The notes: a model not told the origin generated them from the letters alone. A stretch of 64,000 bases of DNA from an uncultured Flavobacteriaceae bacterium (GCA_947501625.1 CANMWN010000002.1:124001-188000), one strand, 5' to 3'. Positions 8,903 to 18,753 are shown, counted from the first letter of the stretch. Made by a program: numbers and translations.

Positions 8903-9204
8903 TCATTAAAAAATCGTTTAAAACCGATGCGACTCAACATCTTTTTTTCAATATTCCAAAAGAATTTGAATTGACCAAATAACCACCCAAAAAACACGAG
9001 CATTATTTGGTAGAAAATAAAACTGATTATGACATAGAGAATCCAATATACTGTTATATTGAGGTTCTCTTTTGTTATTCCAATAAATTTTATAATTGGT
9101 TTTGCAACAAATAGAGAAGAAGAGCCTGTAATACTAAACACAAATAATATAATTAGTATTTGCCAATTTGATGTAATTTCCCAACGTTCTTTTAAACTAG
9201 CCAT
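8899..9204 (-). CDS. DUF6787-like small membrane protein
   Basis: A 101-residue protein beginning MASLKERWEITSNWQ, a signature I associate with the flavobacterial DUF6787 family. It has two transmembrane helices at about residues 15-38 and 48-76, and an FFGWLFGQFKFFWNIEKKM block near the C-terminus. Function unknown. It lies alone on the minus strand after the terminator of the DUF937 gene; a -7-like TATTTTTG (minus) is at 9225-9232. The family name is from memory and only moderately sure. Confidence 0.7.
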   Translation of the reverse strand: MASLKERWEITSNWQILIILFVFSITGSSSLFVAKPIIKFIGITKENLNITVYWILYVIISFIFYQIMLVFFGWLFGQFKFFWNIEKKMLSRIGFKRFFND

Positions 9205-9244
9205 CTTTTAGATAAATTTGCTTGCAAAAATACGAATTCAAATA

Positions 9245-9273
9245 AAAAAGGCTGGACAACGTCCAGCCTTTTT
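9245..9273 (-). terminator. Rho-independent terminator of the DUF937 gene
   Basis: A perfect stem AGGCTGGAC/GTCCAGCCT with a 3-base loop, flanked by A and T runs on both sides. It lies 19 bases after the stop of the leftward gene at 9292 and would work in either direction. Confidence 0.85.
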
Positions 9274-9291
9274 TTAATGATCTACAGTAAT

Positions 9292-9936
9292 TTATCTTTT
9301 TCCAAACAGTCCTCCCAAAAGTCCTCCTAAACCACTTTTTTTCTTTCCGCCACCGCTTAAAAGCATTCCAGCAACATCATCAATGATGCTTCCGTCACCA
9401 TCGGCATCTAAAAGACGGTTTACAAGACTTTGTTCTTGTTGACCTCCGCCACCAAGCATTCCTCCAAGTAGATTTCCTAAATCTCCTTGACTAGATACTT
9501 GTTTTTCTCTTTTTTGCTTTCCTAAATATCCCATAACTAATGGTCCAGCAATTTTTAAAATATTCATTGCACTTCCTAAATCAATTCCACTTGATTTACT
9601 TACTGCTTGTGCAACATTTTGTTCTTTACCACCAAAAACGTGACCTAATATCCCAGCACCATCATCCAATACATCTTGATCAATTCCGCCTCCTCCTAAG
9701 ATGCTTCCAAGATTATCCAAAATTCCTCCACTATGGCGGTCGTTTCCTAATGCTTTTAATAAACCTGCTGCTCCATCAGAAGTAGAAGCATTATTTTTCA
9801 TAGCACCTAATATCAATGGTAATGCAGTGCTTAATGCAGATTGTGTTTGTTGTTTTCCTTGTCCTAATTGTTGACTTGCACCGTTAATAAGTGTTTTTCC
9901 AATTGGACTATTTAAGAGGTCTAAAATTCCGCTCAT
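9292..9936 (-). CDS. DUF937 domain protein, glycine-rich
   Basis: A 214-residue protein. The N-terminal half (MSGILDLLNSPIGKTLINGA, then LSTALPLILGAMKNNA) is the helical DUF937 domain found in many Bacteroidota. The C-terminal half is low-complexity glycine (GGGKKKSGLGGLLGGLFG) with a calcium-loop-like DADGDGSIIDD at about residues 179-189. No signal peptide or membrane span. Function unknown; some DUF937 relatives are DNA-mimic or assembly-like proteins but nothing here decides that. Transcribed alone leftward with its own terminator. Confidence 0.85.
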   Translation of the reverse strand: MSGILDLLNSPIGKTLINGASQQLGQGKQQTQSALSTALPLILGAMKNNASTSDGAAGLLKALGNDRHSGGILDNLGSILGGGGIDQDVLDDGAGILGHVFGGKEQNVAQAVSKSSGIDLGSAMNILKIAGPLVMGYLGKQKREKQVSSQGDLGNLLGGMLGGGGQQEQSLVNRLLDADGDGSIIDDVAGMLLSGGGKKKSGLGGLLGGLFGKR

Positions 9937-10035
9937 GGTAATAATTTTTTAGTGTTAAGTGTTAATACATAGTATAGGACACAATATATGAAAAAAAGTC
10001 ACATGATTTAACTGTATTTTTTTAATTATATCAAT

Positions 10036-11496
10036 CTATATTTTTAATAGTTTATTAATTATTGAAGTTTTTTCTTTCATCACTTTATTGTTTACTGATG
10101 AATATCCTAAAACTAAACCATCTTTTTTTTGCTTAGTTATATAATAATTACTGAGAGGATAAGCAATAACATTCTGATCTTGAAGTTTTTTAAATGCTTC
10201 AATATCCGGAATGTTACTTTTAATTTTGGCAATTAAATGTAAACCTTCATTGGATTTATTAATATCCAAAGTTTTTTTAGTCAATTCAATAAATAAATTT
10301 CTTCGCTCATTAGAAGTTTTAATTACATTCCTTAAATGCTTATTTAAATGTTCGTTACTTATAAACTCACTCATTATTGCTTGTGTAGATGAAGGTACAA
10401 ACCTGCTTGATTGTTCATAGATGGCTTTAATTGACTCGATAAGATAGTTTGGAACAATCATATAGCCAAGCCTCAATGATGGATGTAAAAGTTTATTAAA
10501 AGTTCCTTGATAAATTACTCTGTTTTGGGTGTCTAAACTAAAAATTGAAGGTATGGGTTTTTCCCAATTACTAAATTCATGATCATAATCATCTTCGATA
10601 ATTAATGAATTTTGATTTTTTGCCCAATCTAATAATTCTAAACGTCTTTGGTGACTCATTTTCACTCCTGACGGATATTGATTTGATGGAGTTGTATAAA
10701 TTAATTTTGTTTTTTCTTTAGGAATTGAGTCAATATTTATACCCTCAGTATCTAAATCACATGCAATAATGTTGGCTTTTAAACTTTTAAAAAGATTGTG
10801 AGCTCTTGGAAATGTTGGATTCTCCATCACAATTCTATCACCCTTATTGATAATGCTATTTCCAATTAAATAAAGTGAATGTAACGAGCCAGATACTATG
10901 ATAATTTGTTTATGATCACAATTAATATTTCTATATATTTTTAAGTACGTTGCTATATTGACCCTCAAAGTTTCTAACCCTTCTGAAGGAGCGTATGATA
11001 GGTTTGTTGGAGTTGATTCTCTCCAATATTTATTAGAAATAGTTTTCCATGTTTTTACTGGGAATAAATCAAGAGGAGGTAATCCTGGTCTAAATGCAAC
11101 GCTATCTTTTGAATAATTATCGGTTGAAATATATCGATATTTAGAAAATAATTTTGCTCTTTTAGAAATTGTTGGGTATTTATATTTTTTTTCTGAATTA
11201 GTATCTGCAGTAATTTTTTCTAGTTCATTTTTTTTGGGTAGTATATAGTATCCAGCACCTTGTTTTGAAATTATATGCTTTTCCAATAATAATAGTTCAT
11301 AAACTTTATTGACTGTGCTCCTAGAAATGTTTAAATCTTTAGCTAATTTTCTTGTTGCTGGTAATTTTAAATTTTCTGGCGCACCATTCGTAATAATTTC
11401 ATTTTTTAAAATTTTATATAAGTTTTGATAAATAGGTATATTGTCATTTTTCCATTGATTACTTGTTGTTATGATATTTTTAATATTGTAGTACAA
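10036..11496 (-). CDS. MocR-family PLP-dependent transcriptional regulator (GntR HTH plus aminotransferase)
   Basis: A 486-residue fusion. Residues about 20-90 are a GntR winged helix (PATRKLAKDLNISRSTVNKVYELL, seen in two parts). From about 130 onward it is a class I aminotransferase fold with SYAPSEGLETLR, IEDDYDHEF and the PLP lysine in QGTFNKLLHPSLRLGY. MocR proteins such as GabR, TauR and PdxR sense an amine or amino acid through PLP and usually control the divergent operon. Here the divergent operon is the peptide/D-amino-acid run starting at 11581. The only plausible start is TTG at 11496; no in-frame ATG precedes the HTH. The start overlaps one of two direct repeats likely to be its operator. 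Confidence 0.93.
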   Translation of the reverse strand: MYYNIKNIITTSNQWKNDNIPIYQNLYKILKNEIITNGAPENLKLPATRKLAKDLNISRSTVNKVYELLLLEKHIISKQGAGYYILPKKNELEKITADTNSEKKYKYPTISKRAKLFSKYRYISTDNYSKDSVAFRPGLPPLDLFPVKTWKTISNKYWRESTPTNLSYAPSEGLETLRVNIATYLKIYRNINCDHKQIIIVSGSLHSLYLIGNSIINKGDRIVMENPTFPRAHNLFKSLKANIIACDLDTEGINIDSIPKEKTKLIYTTPSNQYPSGVKMSHQRRLELLDWAKNQNSLIIEDDYDHEFSNWEKPIPSIFSLDTQNRVIYQGTFNKLLHPSLRLGYMIVPNYLIESIKAIYEQSSRFVPSSTQAIMSEFISNEHLNKHLRNVIKTSNERRNLFIELTKKTLDINKSNEGLHLIAKIKSNIPDIEAFKKLQDQNVIAYPLSNYYITKQKKDGLVLGYSSVNNKVMKEKTSIINKLLKI

Positions 11497-11530
11497 ATTG
11501 GTATGGTTTGAAAAATTAAATTGGTAGGTG
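11495..11530. promoter_or_regulatory. Direct repeat AAATTGGTA x2, candidate MocR operator
   Basis: AAATTGGTA occurs at 11495-11503 and again at 11518-11526, 23 bases apart in direct orientation, in the short divergent region between the MocR gene and the peptidase operon. The reverse complement of its core is TACCA. MocR proteins of the GabR type are known to bind spaced direct repeats containing ATACCA. Both position and half-site fit; binding is inferred. Confidence 0.5.
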
Positions 11531-11580
11531 CAATATAGTATATTATTGAATTAGTTTTAACAATATTTTTTAAAGTAAGA

Positions 11581-12819
11581 ATGAAGTTAATAGCTAAACA
11601 AATTATTCCATTTATTCATCTTCTTATTATCAGTCTATTAATTGGCTGTAATAGTTTAAAAACTGTCTCATTCAAAACTCCAGTCGATACAACAACAAAA
11701 AAGATACATATACTCGAAAAGCAAGTGTTTGAAGTGGAAGATATGGGTGTGTTTGCTAGTAATGATTTTGATGCTGCACATTTAAATGACATTAAAAAAG
11801 TTAATGATAGTACTTTGTTAATTTCTATAAAACCAGAAAACACTCCAATTAACAATAGCGCTTATTATGCCTTTAAAACTTGGTCTAGTATTCCTAAAAC
11901 TGTTTATTATACATTTAACTACCCAAAAGGCTTTAAACATCGTTATATTCCAAAATTGAAAAAGAATAAAGAATGGTATGTAATTGATTCTTCAAATTTT
12001 TTCAAAAAAGATTCTATTATTACTATAAAAGTAGAATTGGATGATAAACCTTTAATAATTGCTGCTCAAGAAATCCAATCATCTAAAGATGTAAAAAATT
12101 GGTATTCTAATTTAATAAAGGGTAAAGAAGAATATGTGCATTTTCAAAATTTTGGAAAATCTATTTTGGGTAGAGATTTACCAGTACTAGATATTTATAA
12201 GGGCGAAAAGAAAAATAAGCCAATAATAGTTTTGTTAACACGTCAACATCCGCCTGAAGTAACTGGCTATTTTGCATTTCAAGAATTTATACAAACTATA
12301 CTGAATGAATCAAAATTGTCTCAAGATTTTTTAAATAAATATAGAGTATTGGCTTTTCCAATTATGAATCCTGACGGTGTCGATTTAGGTCATTGGAGAC
12401 ATAATGCTGGAGGTGTAGATACCAATAGAGATTGGTCGGTTTATAATCAGCCAGAAGTAAGACAAACAGTTAAGTTTATTACTAAACAATCTAAAAAATC
12501 AGATTCAAAAATTATTTTAGGAATAGATTTCCATTCTACTTGGTATGATGTGTTTTATACCAATAAAAAGAGAATTGGTACAACATTGCCTAACTTTATA
12601 GATGATTGGTTTGAAGCATTAGAAAAGAATATCGAAAATTATAAAGTAAACGAAAAACCTGGAAATAGTAATAAGCCTGTGTCTAAAGGTTGGTTTTTAT
12701 ATGGACAAAATGCTACAGGAATTACTTATGAAATTGGAGATGCAACACCAAAAGAGAAAATTAAAATTATCGGTAGAGTTACTGCCGAGCAAATGATGAA
12801 TATTTTACTAAACAATTAA
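11581..12819 (+). CDS. M14 zinc carboxypeptidase, CCP-like, lipoprotein
   Basis: A 412-residue exported protein with a lipobox cysteine at 23 (LLIGC). Residues about 55-160 form a beta-sandwich-like domain (FDAAHLNDIKK, YYAFKT, KTVYYTFNY) resembling the N-domain that precedes the catalytic domain of cytosolic carboxypeptidases (M14B). The catalytic zinc ligands are H223 and E226 in RQHPPEVTG (the CCP form is RxHPGE) and H318 in DFHSTW. NPDGV and the substrate-carboxylate residues in HWRHNAGGVDTNRDW are present, and E384 in GITYEIGD is the general base. CCP-type enzymes often remove C-terminal or side-chain glutamate, so a glutamate-directed role fits its neighbours but is inference. First gene of the operon divergent from the MocR regulator. 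Confidence 0.88.
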   Translation: MKLIAKQIIPFIHLLIISLLIGCNSLKTVSFKTPVDTTTKKIHILEKQVFEVEDMGVFASNDFDAAHLNDIKKVNDSTLLISIKPENTPINNSAYYAFKTWSSIPKTVYYTFNYPKGFKHRYIPKLKKNKEWYVIDSSNFFKKDSIITIKVELDDKPLIIAAQEIQSSKDVKNWYSNLIKGKEEYVHFQNFGKSILGRDLPVLDIYKGEKKNKPIIVLLTRQHPPEVTGYFAFQEFIQTILNESKLSQDFLNKYRVLAFPIMNPDGVDLGHWRHNAGGVDTNRDWSVYNQPEVRQTVKFITKQSKKSDSKIILGIDFHSTWYDVFYTNKKRIGTTLPNFIDDWFEALEKNIENYKVNEKPGNSNKPVSKGWFLYGQNATGITYEIGDATPKEKIKIIGRVTAEQMMNILLNN

Positions 12820-12848
12820 TATTATTAACTAAACACAAATTTTAAAAC

Positions 12849-15800
12849 ATGATTAGGAAATTATTTTTATGTCTTTGTGCACTGCTACTGTCTAGCAATT
12901 TGTTTGCACAGATAACAGTTACAGGGACAGTAAGCGACAGCACAGGACCATTACCTGGTGCTTCTGTTATTGAAAAAGGAACCACTAATGGTATCGAAAC
13001 AGACTTTGATGGAAATTATTCCATTACAGTATCTGACGGTGCAACTTTAGTGATTAGTTTCATTGGCTACACCAATAAAGAAGTTATTGTAAATGGTCAA
13101 ACTCAAATTAATGTATTACTTGAAGAAGATGCACAAGCATTAGAAGAAGTAGTAGTTACTGCGCAAGGTATTAAGAAATCTAAAAAAGCTTTAGGTTATG
13201 CAATTACTAAATTAGATTCAGAAGATCTTGAAAAACGACCTGAAGCCAATTTAGCAAAAACAATGCAAGGTAAAATTGCAGGAGTTAACATTGCAACTAC
13301 ATCTGGTCAAAGTGGATCTGGCTCTAGTGTTGTAATTAGAGGAACAGTTTCAATAAATCAATCAAATGATCCTTTGATTGTCGTTAACAATGTGCCTTTT
13401 AACGGTCAATTAGCTGACATCAATCCAAACGACATTCAAAGCATGAATGTTTTGAAAGGTTTAAATGCAGCAGTATTATATGGTAGTGAAGGTAGAAATG
13501 GTGTGATCTTGATTCAGACTAAAAGTGGAAATGCAAATTTAGGAGAGCCAAGTATTTCAACTTCGTATTCTACCACCGTATATACAAATACGATTTCTCA
13601 ATTACCAAATTTTCAAAATACCTATGGTCAAGGACAAGAAGGGAATTTTATCCCTAGTTTTTTATCGGTTTGGGGACCTAGTTTTTCTTCTTTAGATGAA
13701 GTTTCGCATCCGTATGCAAATCTTGGAAGTATTTTTCCTGAATACGATGGATTGATGATTCCTTATACTGCTAAGCCTGATAATGTAAAGAATTTCTTTA
13801 ATACAGGTTCTGGTACTATTCACTCACTTTCTTTTTCTTCATCTCAAGAAAAAACAGGATTTAACCTTTCAGCAGGCTATACTGATGAAGAAGGTGTTGT
13901 TGCTAATAATAATTTAAAACGCTTTAATATTGGTATTGGAGGTAATGCTCAAGTAAGTGATAAGTTAAATGTTTCAGCAACGTTAAACTATTCTACACGT
14001 AAATTTAATTTTGTGTTATCACAATCTAGTACAAATAGAATTTTCTATTTGCCTAGAAATATTGATTTAACAGAAATGCCTTATCAAAATCCATTAACTG
14101 GAGAATCGGTATATTATAGAAATGATACAAATCCTTTATGGATTCTAAACAATTCTGGAATTGAAAATGATGTAGTTCGTGTTTTCGGAACATTTAATAC
14201 CAATTATAAGTTTAATGATAATTTAAATGTAACTTATAGAGTTGGTTTGGATAGTGAAACTAGAGAGCGTTTTAGTTATTCTAATAAAGGAGGATTTAGC
14301 GGAGATTTTTTAACTGGTTATCTTAACATAGATGAAGTTAAAGAAGTTATTGTTGATCAAACATTAATGTTGGGTTATAATAAAGATATAACTGATGATT
14401 TGAATTTTGAAGCCCAAATAGGTGCAAATTCTAAATTAACCAATGGTCAGGTGCTATCATCTGATTCTGATGGACAAATTGTTTATGGTTTTCTAAGACC
14501 TAGTAATTATACAACAACGGAATCATTATATGAAAAAAGTAGAGTGAATTTAGCCGGTGTTTTCGGTCAATTACAATTTGCCTATAAGAATTATTTATAT
14601 GCTACTGTATCTGGTAGAAATGATTGGGGAAGTACTGTTGAAAGTGAAAACCAATCTTTATTTTATCCTGGAACATCTATTTCATTTATTCCTACATCAG
14701 CATTTGATTTTGGAACAGATAAAATTAATTACTTAAAGTTGAGAGCAGCTTATGCAACATCTTCAGGTTTTCCCGATCCATATAATACAAGAAATACTTT
14801 GATAATTGACGCTTTACGTTTTGCATCAGCTGATGGTGCATTGCCAGTAACAAATAGATTTTCAACTGTTTTTGCTAACCCAGATTTAAGACCTGAATTG
14901 CATAAAGAATTTGAAATAGGTGTTGAAGCAAAATTATTTAATAACAGAGTTACTTTAGAAACATCATTATATAAGAGAATTTCTGAAGATCAAATCGTAA
15001 ACACTCCTGTAGCTCCTTCAACCGGATTTAGCACGCAATTTGTAAATTTAGGTAGAATTGACAACGAAGGTATTGAAGTTGATTTAGGTATCGATGTTAT
15101 TAAAAATGATAATTTTAAATGGAATTTAAGGAATATTTTTACTGCTGATGAATCGTTAGTAGTTGAAACACTTGGAGGAGCAAGAGTTCCATTAACTGCA
15201 GATAGATTTGCAGTTGAGGGATATCCGTTTGGAGCAATAGTTGGAGATTATGCATTAAGAGATGATAATGGAAATTTATTAATAGCTGCAACAAATGCTG
15301 GTAGTACAAGAGTAGGAGAGGTGATTGTGAGTTCAGATATTGGATTGCAAGATGAGGTTATTGGAGATCCAAATCCAGATTGGAAATGGACTACCATTAA
15401 TAGTTTAAAGTATAAAAACTTTACACTTTCAACTCAATTTGAGTATACGCATGGAGGGGAAATTTCTTCAAGTGCTGTTGAAGATTTATTGGAAAGAGGT
15501 GTAACTAGAGATACAGAAAATAGAGATGGCTCTTTTGTGATTCCAGGATTTTTAGCTGATAATGATACTGGAGAGATACTTTTAGATGCCAATGGTAATC
15601 AAATACCAAATAATATTCAACTAAATGGATTGAGAACAGTATTTTCTAATTATTATAATGCTAATGATTTAAGAATGTTTGACGCTTCTGTTTTTAGAAT
15701 TAGAGAAATTGCATTGGGATATACGTATAATCGAAAAGAAGGGCAAAAATTGCCTTTTAATTCAATTAGTTTTTCATTGACTGGAAGAAATTTATGGTAT

Positions 15801-15917
15801 AAAGCACCTAATTTCCCAGAGCATATAAATTTTGATCCTGAAAGCGATGGCGGTTTAGGTAGAAATACAATTCCAACCAACAAGCGTTTTGCTTTAGGTA
15901 TATCAGCAACATTTTAA
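12849..15917 (+). CDS. SusC/RagA-family TonB-linked outer-membrane transporter
   Basis: A 1022-residue TonB-dependent importer. Signal peptide at residues 1-21, carboxypeptidase-regulatory domain at about 23-110 (TVTGTVSDSTGPLPGASVIE), TonB-box-like linker ALEEVVVTAQG, plug domain to about 225 (NLAKTMQGKIAGVNI, VVIRGTVSI, DIQSMNVLKG, YGSEGRNGVILIQT), then a 22-strand-type barrel ending in the canonical phenylalanine (GISATF). It pairs with the SusD-like gene 20 bases downstream. SusCD pairs import glycans or peptides; the absence of glycoside hydrolases and presence of peptidase, D-aminoacylase and racemase genes point to a peptide or acyl-amino-acid ligand. Confidence 0.96.
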   Translation: MIRKLFLCLCALLLSSNLFAQITVTGTVSDSTGPLPGASVIEKGTTNGIETDFDGNYSITVSDGATLVISFIGYTNKEVIVNGQTQINVLLEEDAQALEEVVVTAQGIKKSKKALGYAITKLDSEDLEKRPEANLAKTMQGKIAGVNIATTSGQSGSGSSVVIRGTVSINQSNDPLIVVNNVPFNGQLADINPNDIQSMNVLKGLNAAVLYGSEGRNGVILIQTKSGNANLGEPSISTSYSTTVYTNTISQLPNFQNTYGQGQEGNFIPSFLSVWGPSFSSLDEVSHPYANLGSIFPEYDGLMIPYTAKPDNVKNFFNTGSGTIHSLSFSSSQEKTGFNLSAGYTDEEGVVANNNLKRFNIGIGGNAQVSDKLNVSATLNYSTRKFNFVLSQSSTNRIFYLPRNIDLTEMPYQNPLTGESVYYRNDTNPLWILNNSGIENDVVRVFGTFNTNYKFNDNLNVTYRVGLDSETRERFSYSNKGGFSGDFLTGYLNIDEVKEVIVDQTLMLGYNKDITDDLNFEAQIGANSKLTNGQVLSSDSDGQIVYGFLRPSNYTTTESLYEKSRVNLAGVFGQLQFAYKNYLYATVSGRNDWGSTVESENQSLFYPGTSISFIPTSAFDFGTDKINYLKLRAAYATSSGFPDPYNTRNTLIIDALRFASADGALPVTNRFSTVFANPDLRPELHKEFEIGVEAKLFNNRVTLETSLYKRISEDQIVNTPVAPSTGFSTQFVNLGRIDNEGIEVDLGIDVIKNDNFKWNLRNIFTADESLVVETLGGARVPLTADRFAVEGYPFGAIVGDYALRDDNGNLLIAATNAGSTRVGEVIVSSDIGLQDEVIGDPNPDWKWTTINSLKYKNFTLSTQFEYTHGGEISSSAVEDLLERGVTRDTENRDGSFVIPGFLADNDTGEILLDANGNQIPNNIQLNGLRTVFSNYYNANDLRMFDASVFRIREIALGYTYNRKEGQKLPFNSISFSLTGRNLWYKAPNFPEHINFDPESDGGLGRNTIPTNKRFALGISATF

Positions 15918-15936
15918 TTAAATAAAAAATATAAAA

Positions 15937-17538
15937 ATGAAAAATATATATAAATACTGTAGTTTAAGTCTACTTATTTCAGTTTTCTTTTACTCATGTG
16001 AAGTGACCGATTTTGATTTGCAGGATAATCCAAATCGATTAAATCCTGAAAGTGCGAATCCTGAATTTTTAATAAATGAAGTTCAGTATCTGTTTCAAGA
16101 TATTATGCAAGATTTTATTCTCAATACTGATGATGTAATGAGATATGAAGCAATGACGGATACTTATGGAGATGTAGTTGATACAGATGTATTGGATATT
16201 GAATGGACACGCTACTATAGAGCACTGACAATTTCTAGAGCTATAGATAATTTAGCTGCTACTGATGAAAAATTATTATTTCATAATGGAATTAATAAAT
16301 TATTAATGGGCTATTTAACAGCAACATTTGTTGATTATACTGGTAAAATACCATATTCTGAAGCTACACAGCCTAATGAATTTCCAAACCCTAATCTAGA
16401 TGAAGGAAATACACTTTATAGCATGGTACTTGATAATATTGATCAAGCTATTGTTGATATTAACGCTGCTACTTTTGGCGTAGATTCTGATTTGTTTTAT
16501 GATAGTGATAAAGCAAAATGGATAGCTTTTGCTAATTCACTAAAATTGAGATTATTAATCCAAACAAGATTGGCAAGTGGTGAAATAGGCGTTACTAATT
16601 TAAATGCCGAAATAAATTCATTATTAGGGATGGATATAATTGATTCTGAAGCTGAAGATTTTGTTTATAATTTTTCGGCAGTTGAAGAGCCTGAAAGTAG
16701 ACACCCATATTTTCAAAGAGGGTATGTTAGTGGTTTTTCTCAATATATAGGAAATTATTTCATGTGGATGCTTAAAGATTCTAAAGCTAATATTGATCCA
16801 AGAATAAGATATTATTTGTATAGACAATCTGATGTAGATCCATTTAGCGGACCACCTTACTTGGCTTGCCAAGGTGATCCTGATGTAGATTATTGTTATG
16901 TTGGTGACCAATATTGGGGCTTAGATCATGGAGAAACAAGAACAGGTAGAGGAGATAATTTGTTAAGAACTGTTTATGGAATTTATCCTGCAGGAGGAAC
17001 TTTTGATGAAGATCAATTTGAAGGTGCTCCGAGTACTGCTAGTTTAGGTGGAACAGGCTTTTTGCCATTATTGACTTCTTCTTATATTAAATTTTTGAGT
17101 GCCGAAGCTGCTTTAGTTTTAGGAACAAATGGAAATCCAGCCGTATTATTGGAAGAAGCAATTAGAGCCTCAATAGGTAAGGTGTTAAATTATGGTGGTG
17201 TTTCATCTTCGTTTGCTTCATCTTCTTCTGATGTTGATGCTTATGTTGCTGAAGTGATTAATAATTATAATAACGCAGCTGATAATGATGAACGATTAGA
17301 TATAATAATGACTGAATACTATTTGGCATCTTTTGGAAACTCAATTGAGTCTTATAATGCTTACAGAAGAACAGGTTATCCATCTAATATGCAAATACCA
17401 ATTGATAATGACAACCCAACATTTCCACGTAGTTTTCCTTATTCGGAAAATGCTGTAGATGTAAATACATCACTAATTCAAAAATCAAATAGTGATAAGG
17501 TATTCTGGGATACTAATCCAGATTCATTTATTAAATAA
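15937..17538 (+). CDS. SusD/RagB-family nutrient-binding lipoprotein (SusD-like_2 type)
   Basis: A 533-residue surface lipoprotein with a lipobox cysteine at 21 (VFFYSC). DNPNRLNPESANPEFLINE near residues 28-46 and the TPR-like helices with ALTISRAIDN, NKLLMGYLTATF and FANSLKLRLLIQTRLA are the SusD-like_2 (RagB) pattern. FVDYTGKIPYSEA and the C-terminal YLASFGNSIESYNAYRRTGYP are also typical. It acts as the lid and binding partner of the SusC gene immediately upstream. Full length with no anomaly. Binding pocket residues cannot be assigned from sequence. Confidence 0.95.
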   Translation: MKNIYKYCSLSLLISVFFYSCEVTDFDLQDNPNRLNPESANPEFLINEVQYLFQDIMQDFILNTDDVMRYEAMTDTYGDVVDTDVLDIEWTRYYRALTISRAIDNLAATDEKLLFHNGINKLLMGYLTATFVDYTGKIPYSEATQPNEFPNPNLDEGNTLYSMVLDNIDQAIVDINAATFGVDSDLFYDSDKAKWIAFANSLKLRLLIQTRLASGEIGVTNLNAEINSLLGMDIIDSEAEDFVYNFSAVEEPESRHPYFQRGYVSGFSQYIGNYFMWMLKDSKANIDPRIRYYLYRQSDVDPFSGPPYLACQGDPDVDYCYVGDQYWGLDHGETRTGRGDNLLRTVYGIYPAGGTFDEDQFEGAPSTASLGGTGFLPLLTSSYIKFLSAEAALVLGTNGNPAVLLEEAIRASIGKVLNYGGVSSSFASSSSDVDAYVAEVINNYNNAADNDERLDIIMTEYYLASFGNSIESYNAYRRTGYPSNMQIPIDNDNPTFPRSFPYSENAVDVNTSLIQKSNSDKVFWDTNPDSFIK

Positions 17539-17556
17539 ACTAAACAATTTATAATT

Positions 17557-18708
17557 ATGAAAAATATATTAAAAATATTTATTTGCTACCTTTTAGTTGT
17601 TGGTTGTAGTAGTGATGACAACAACTTATTAGAAGATATAGCAATAAGAGGAGGCTTTGTGCAATTTACAGAGGCACCTACAACATTAGACATAAATATA
17701 CTTGATTTGGATACAGCAAGTATAACAGAAGGGTTAATTGATCCTAATGAGAATATTATTAGTTATTCCTTAAATCTTTTTTATGAAGATCAGGTAATTA
17801 CAGATTTTTTAGTACTAAACTCATTTCCTAATAATTTAAATATCCCAATTTCTGATATACTTTCAGCATTAGGATTAACAAATGATGATGTGAGTTTGAG
17901 TACTGAATTTACTTTTATTGCACTAATAAATACTACAACAGGAACTTTCTCTGGAGAATCTCCAAACTTCGATAGTAATGGAGTGAATTTAGGAGGAGAT
18001 TCTACAGTAAGATTAAAATCTAATGGTTTAAGAGATGCTATTGAGTTTGATGTAACCTTTTTCCAACCACCTGCAAAAACAATTAAAGGAACTTCTTTTG
18101 AAGAAGTACCAGTTGGTGACGAAAATGCAGAGTTTGTAAATAATTTAGGTGTTAATGTAGATGGTAATTTAGTTAATGGTGCGAATCCACCATTTGTAAA
18201 TTTCGTTTCTGCTGGAGGTGAAATCGGATTCAGTTCTGAGTTTGTTGGTGTATCAGGAATCAGTAGTTCTAGTCTTGGATTTAGTTCAGAGCGTATTGGA
18301 GTTACAACTGCTTTAGAAGATGTAGACCCTTTTCCAGACGGAACACATGCATTTCATATTGAAGATCCTGATGGTGCAATAAGAATTACATTTGATACTG
18401 TTGATGTTCCTGCAGGTCAAGAAAAATCAGGAGTTTCTTTTCAATATTTTTTAAGAACTACAAGTTGGGAAACTTTAGATGGTATTATTGCTTACGCTAA
18501 TATAACAACTGATACTGGAAATGATGTAGTTCAAATTTTACACGCTTTAGATGACGATGCTGAAGATGCAGAAGGTATTTGGAATACTGCAAACACTGGT
18601 TTTTTAACAGGTGTAAGATCATATCAATTAGTAATTGAAATGCAATCAGGTCACGACACTGAAGATATTTATATAGACAATATCATTGTATATGAACCTG
18701 AACCATAA
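17557..18708 (+). CDS. Outer-membrane lipoprotein accompanying the SusCD pair
   Basis: A 383-residue lipoprotein: signal ending LVVGC with the acceptor cysteine at 17, followed by SSDDNN, an acidic lipoprotein export signal of the flavobacterial kind. The body is beta-rich, with about residues 30-130 an Ig-like part and about 170-383 a jelly-roll-like part containing TSFEEVP, FHIEDPDGAIRITFDTVDVP and IYIDNIIVYEP, the last resembling carbohydrate-binding-like or MAM-type folds. No enzymatic motif seen. Position directly after SusD suggests a SusE/SusF-like accessory binding protein. I do not recognise a named family. Confidence 0.78.
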   Translation: MKNILKIFICYLLVVGCSSDDNNLLEDIAIRGGFVQFTEAPTTLDINILDLDTASITEGLIDPNENIISYSLNLFYEDQVITDFLVLNSFPNNLNIPISDILSALGLTNDDVSLSTEFTFIALINTTTGTFSGESPNFDSNGVNLGGDSTVRLKSNGLRDAIEFDVTFFQPPAKTIKGTSFEEVPVGDENAEFVNNLGVNVDGNLVNGANPPFVNFVSAGGEIGFSSEFVGVSGISSSSLGFSSERIGVTTALEDVDPFPDGTHAFHIEDPDGAIRITFDTVDVPAGQEKSGVSFQYFLRTTSWETLDGIIAYANITTDTGNDVVQILHALDDDAEDAEGIWNTANTGFLTGVRSYQLVIEMQSGHDTEDIYIDNIIVYEPEP

Positions 18709-18753
18709 AATTTAATCGAATTTGAATTTAAATTAAATTTTGTTTAGTTATTT

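Noticed and set aside
9540-9785. Plus-strand open frame over the DUF937 gene
   Set aside because: Antisense to a glycine/leucine-rich coding region; no start context and repetitive His/Leu composition.
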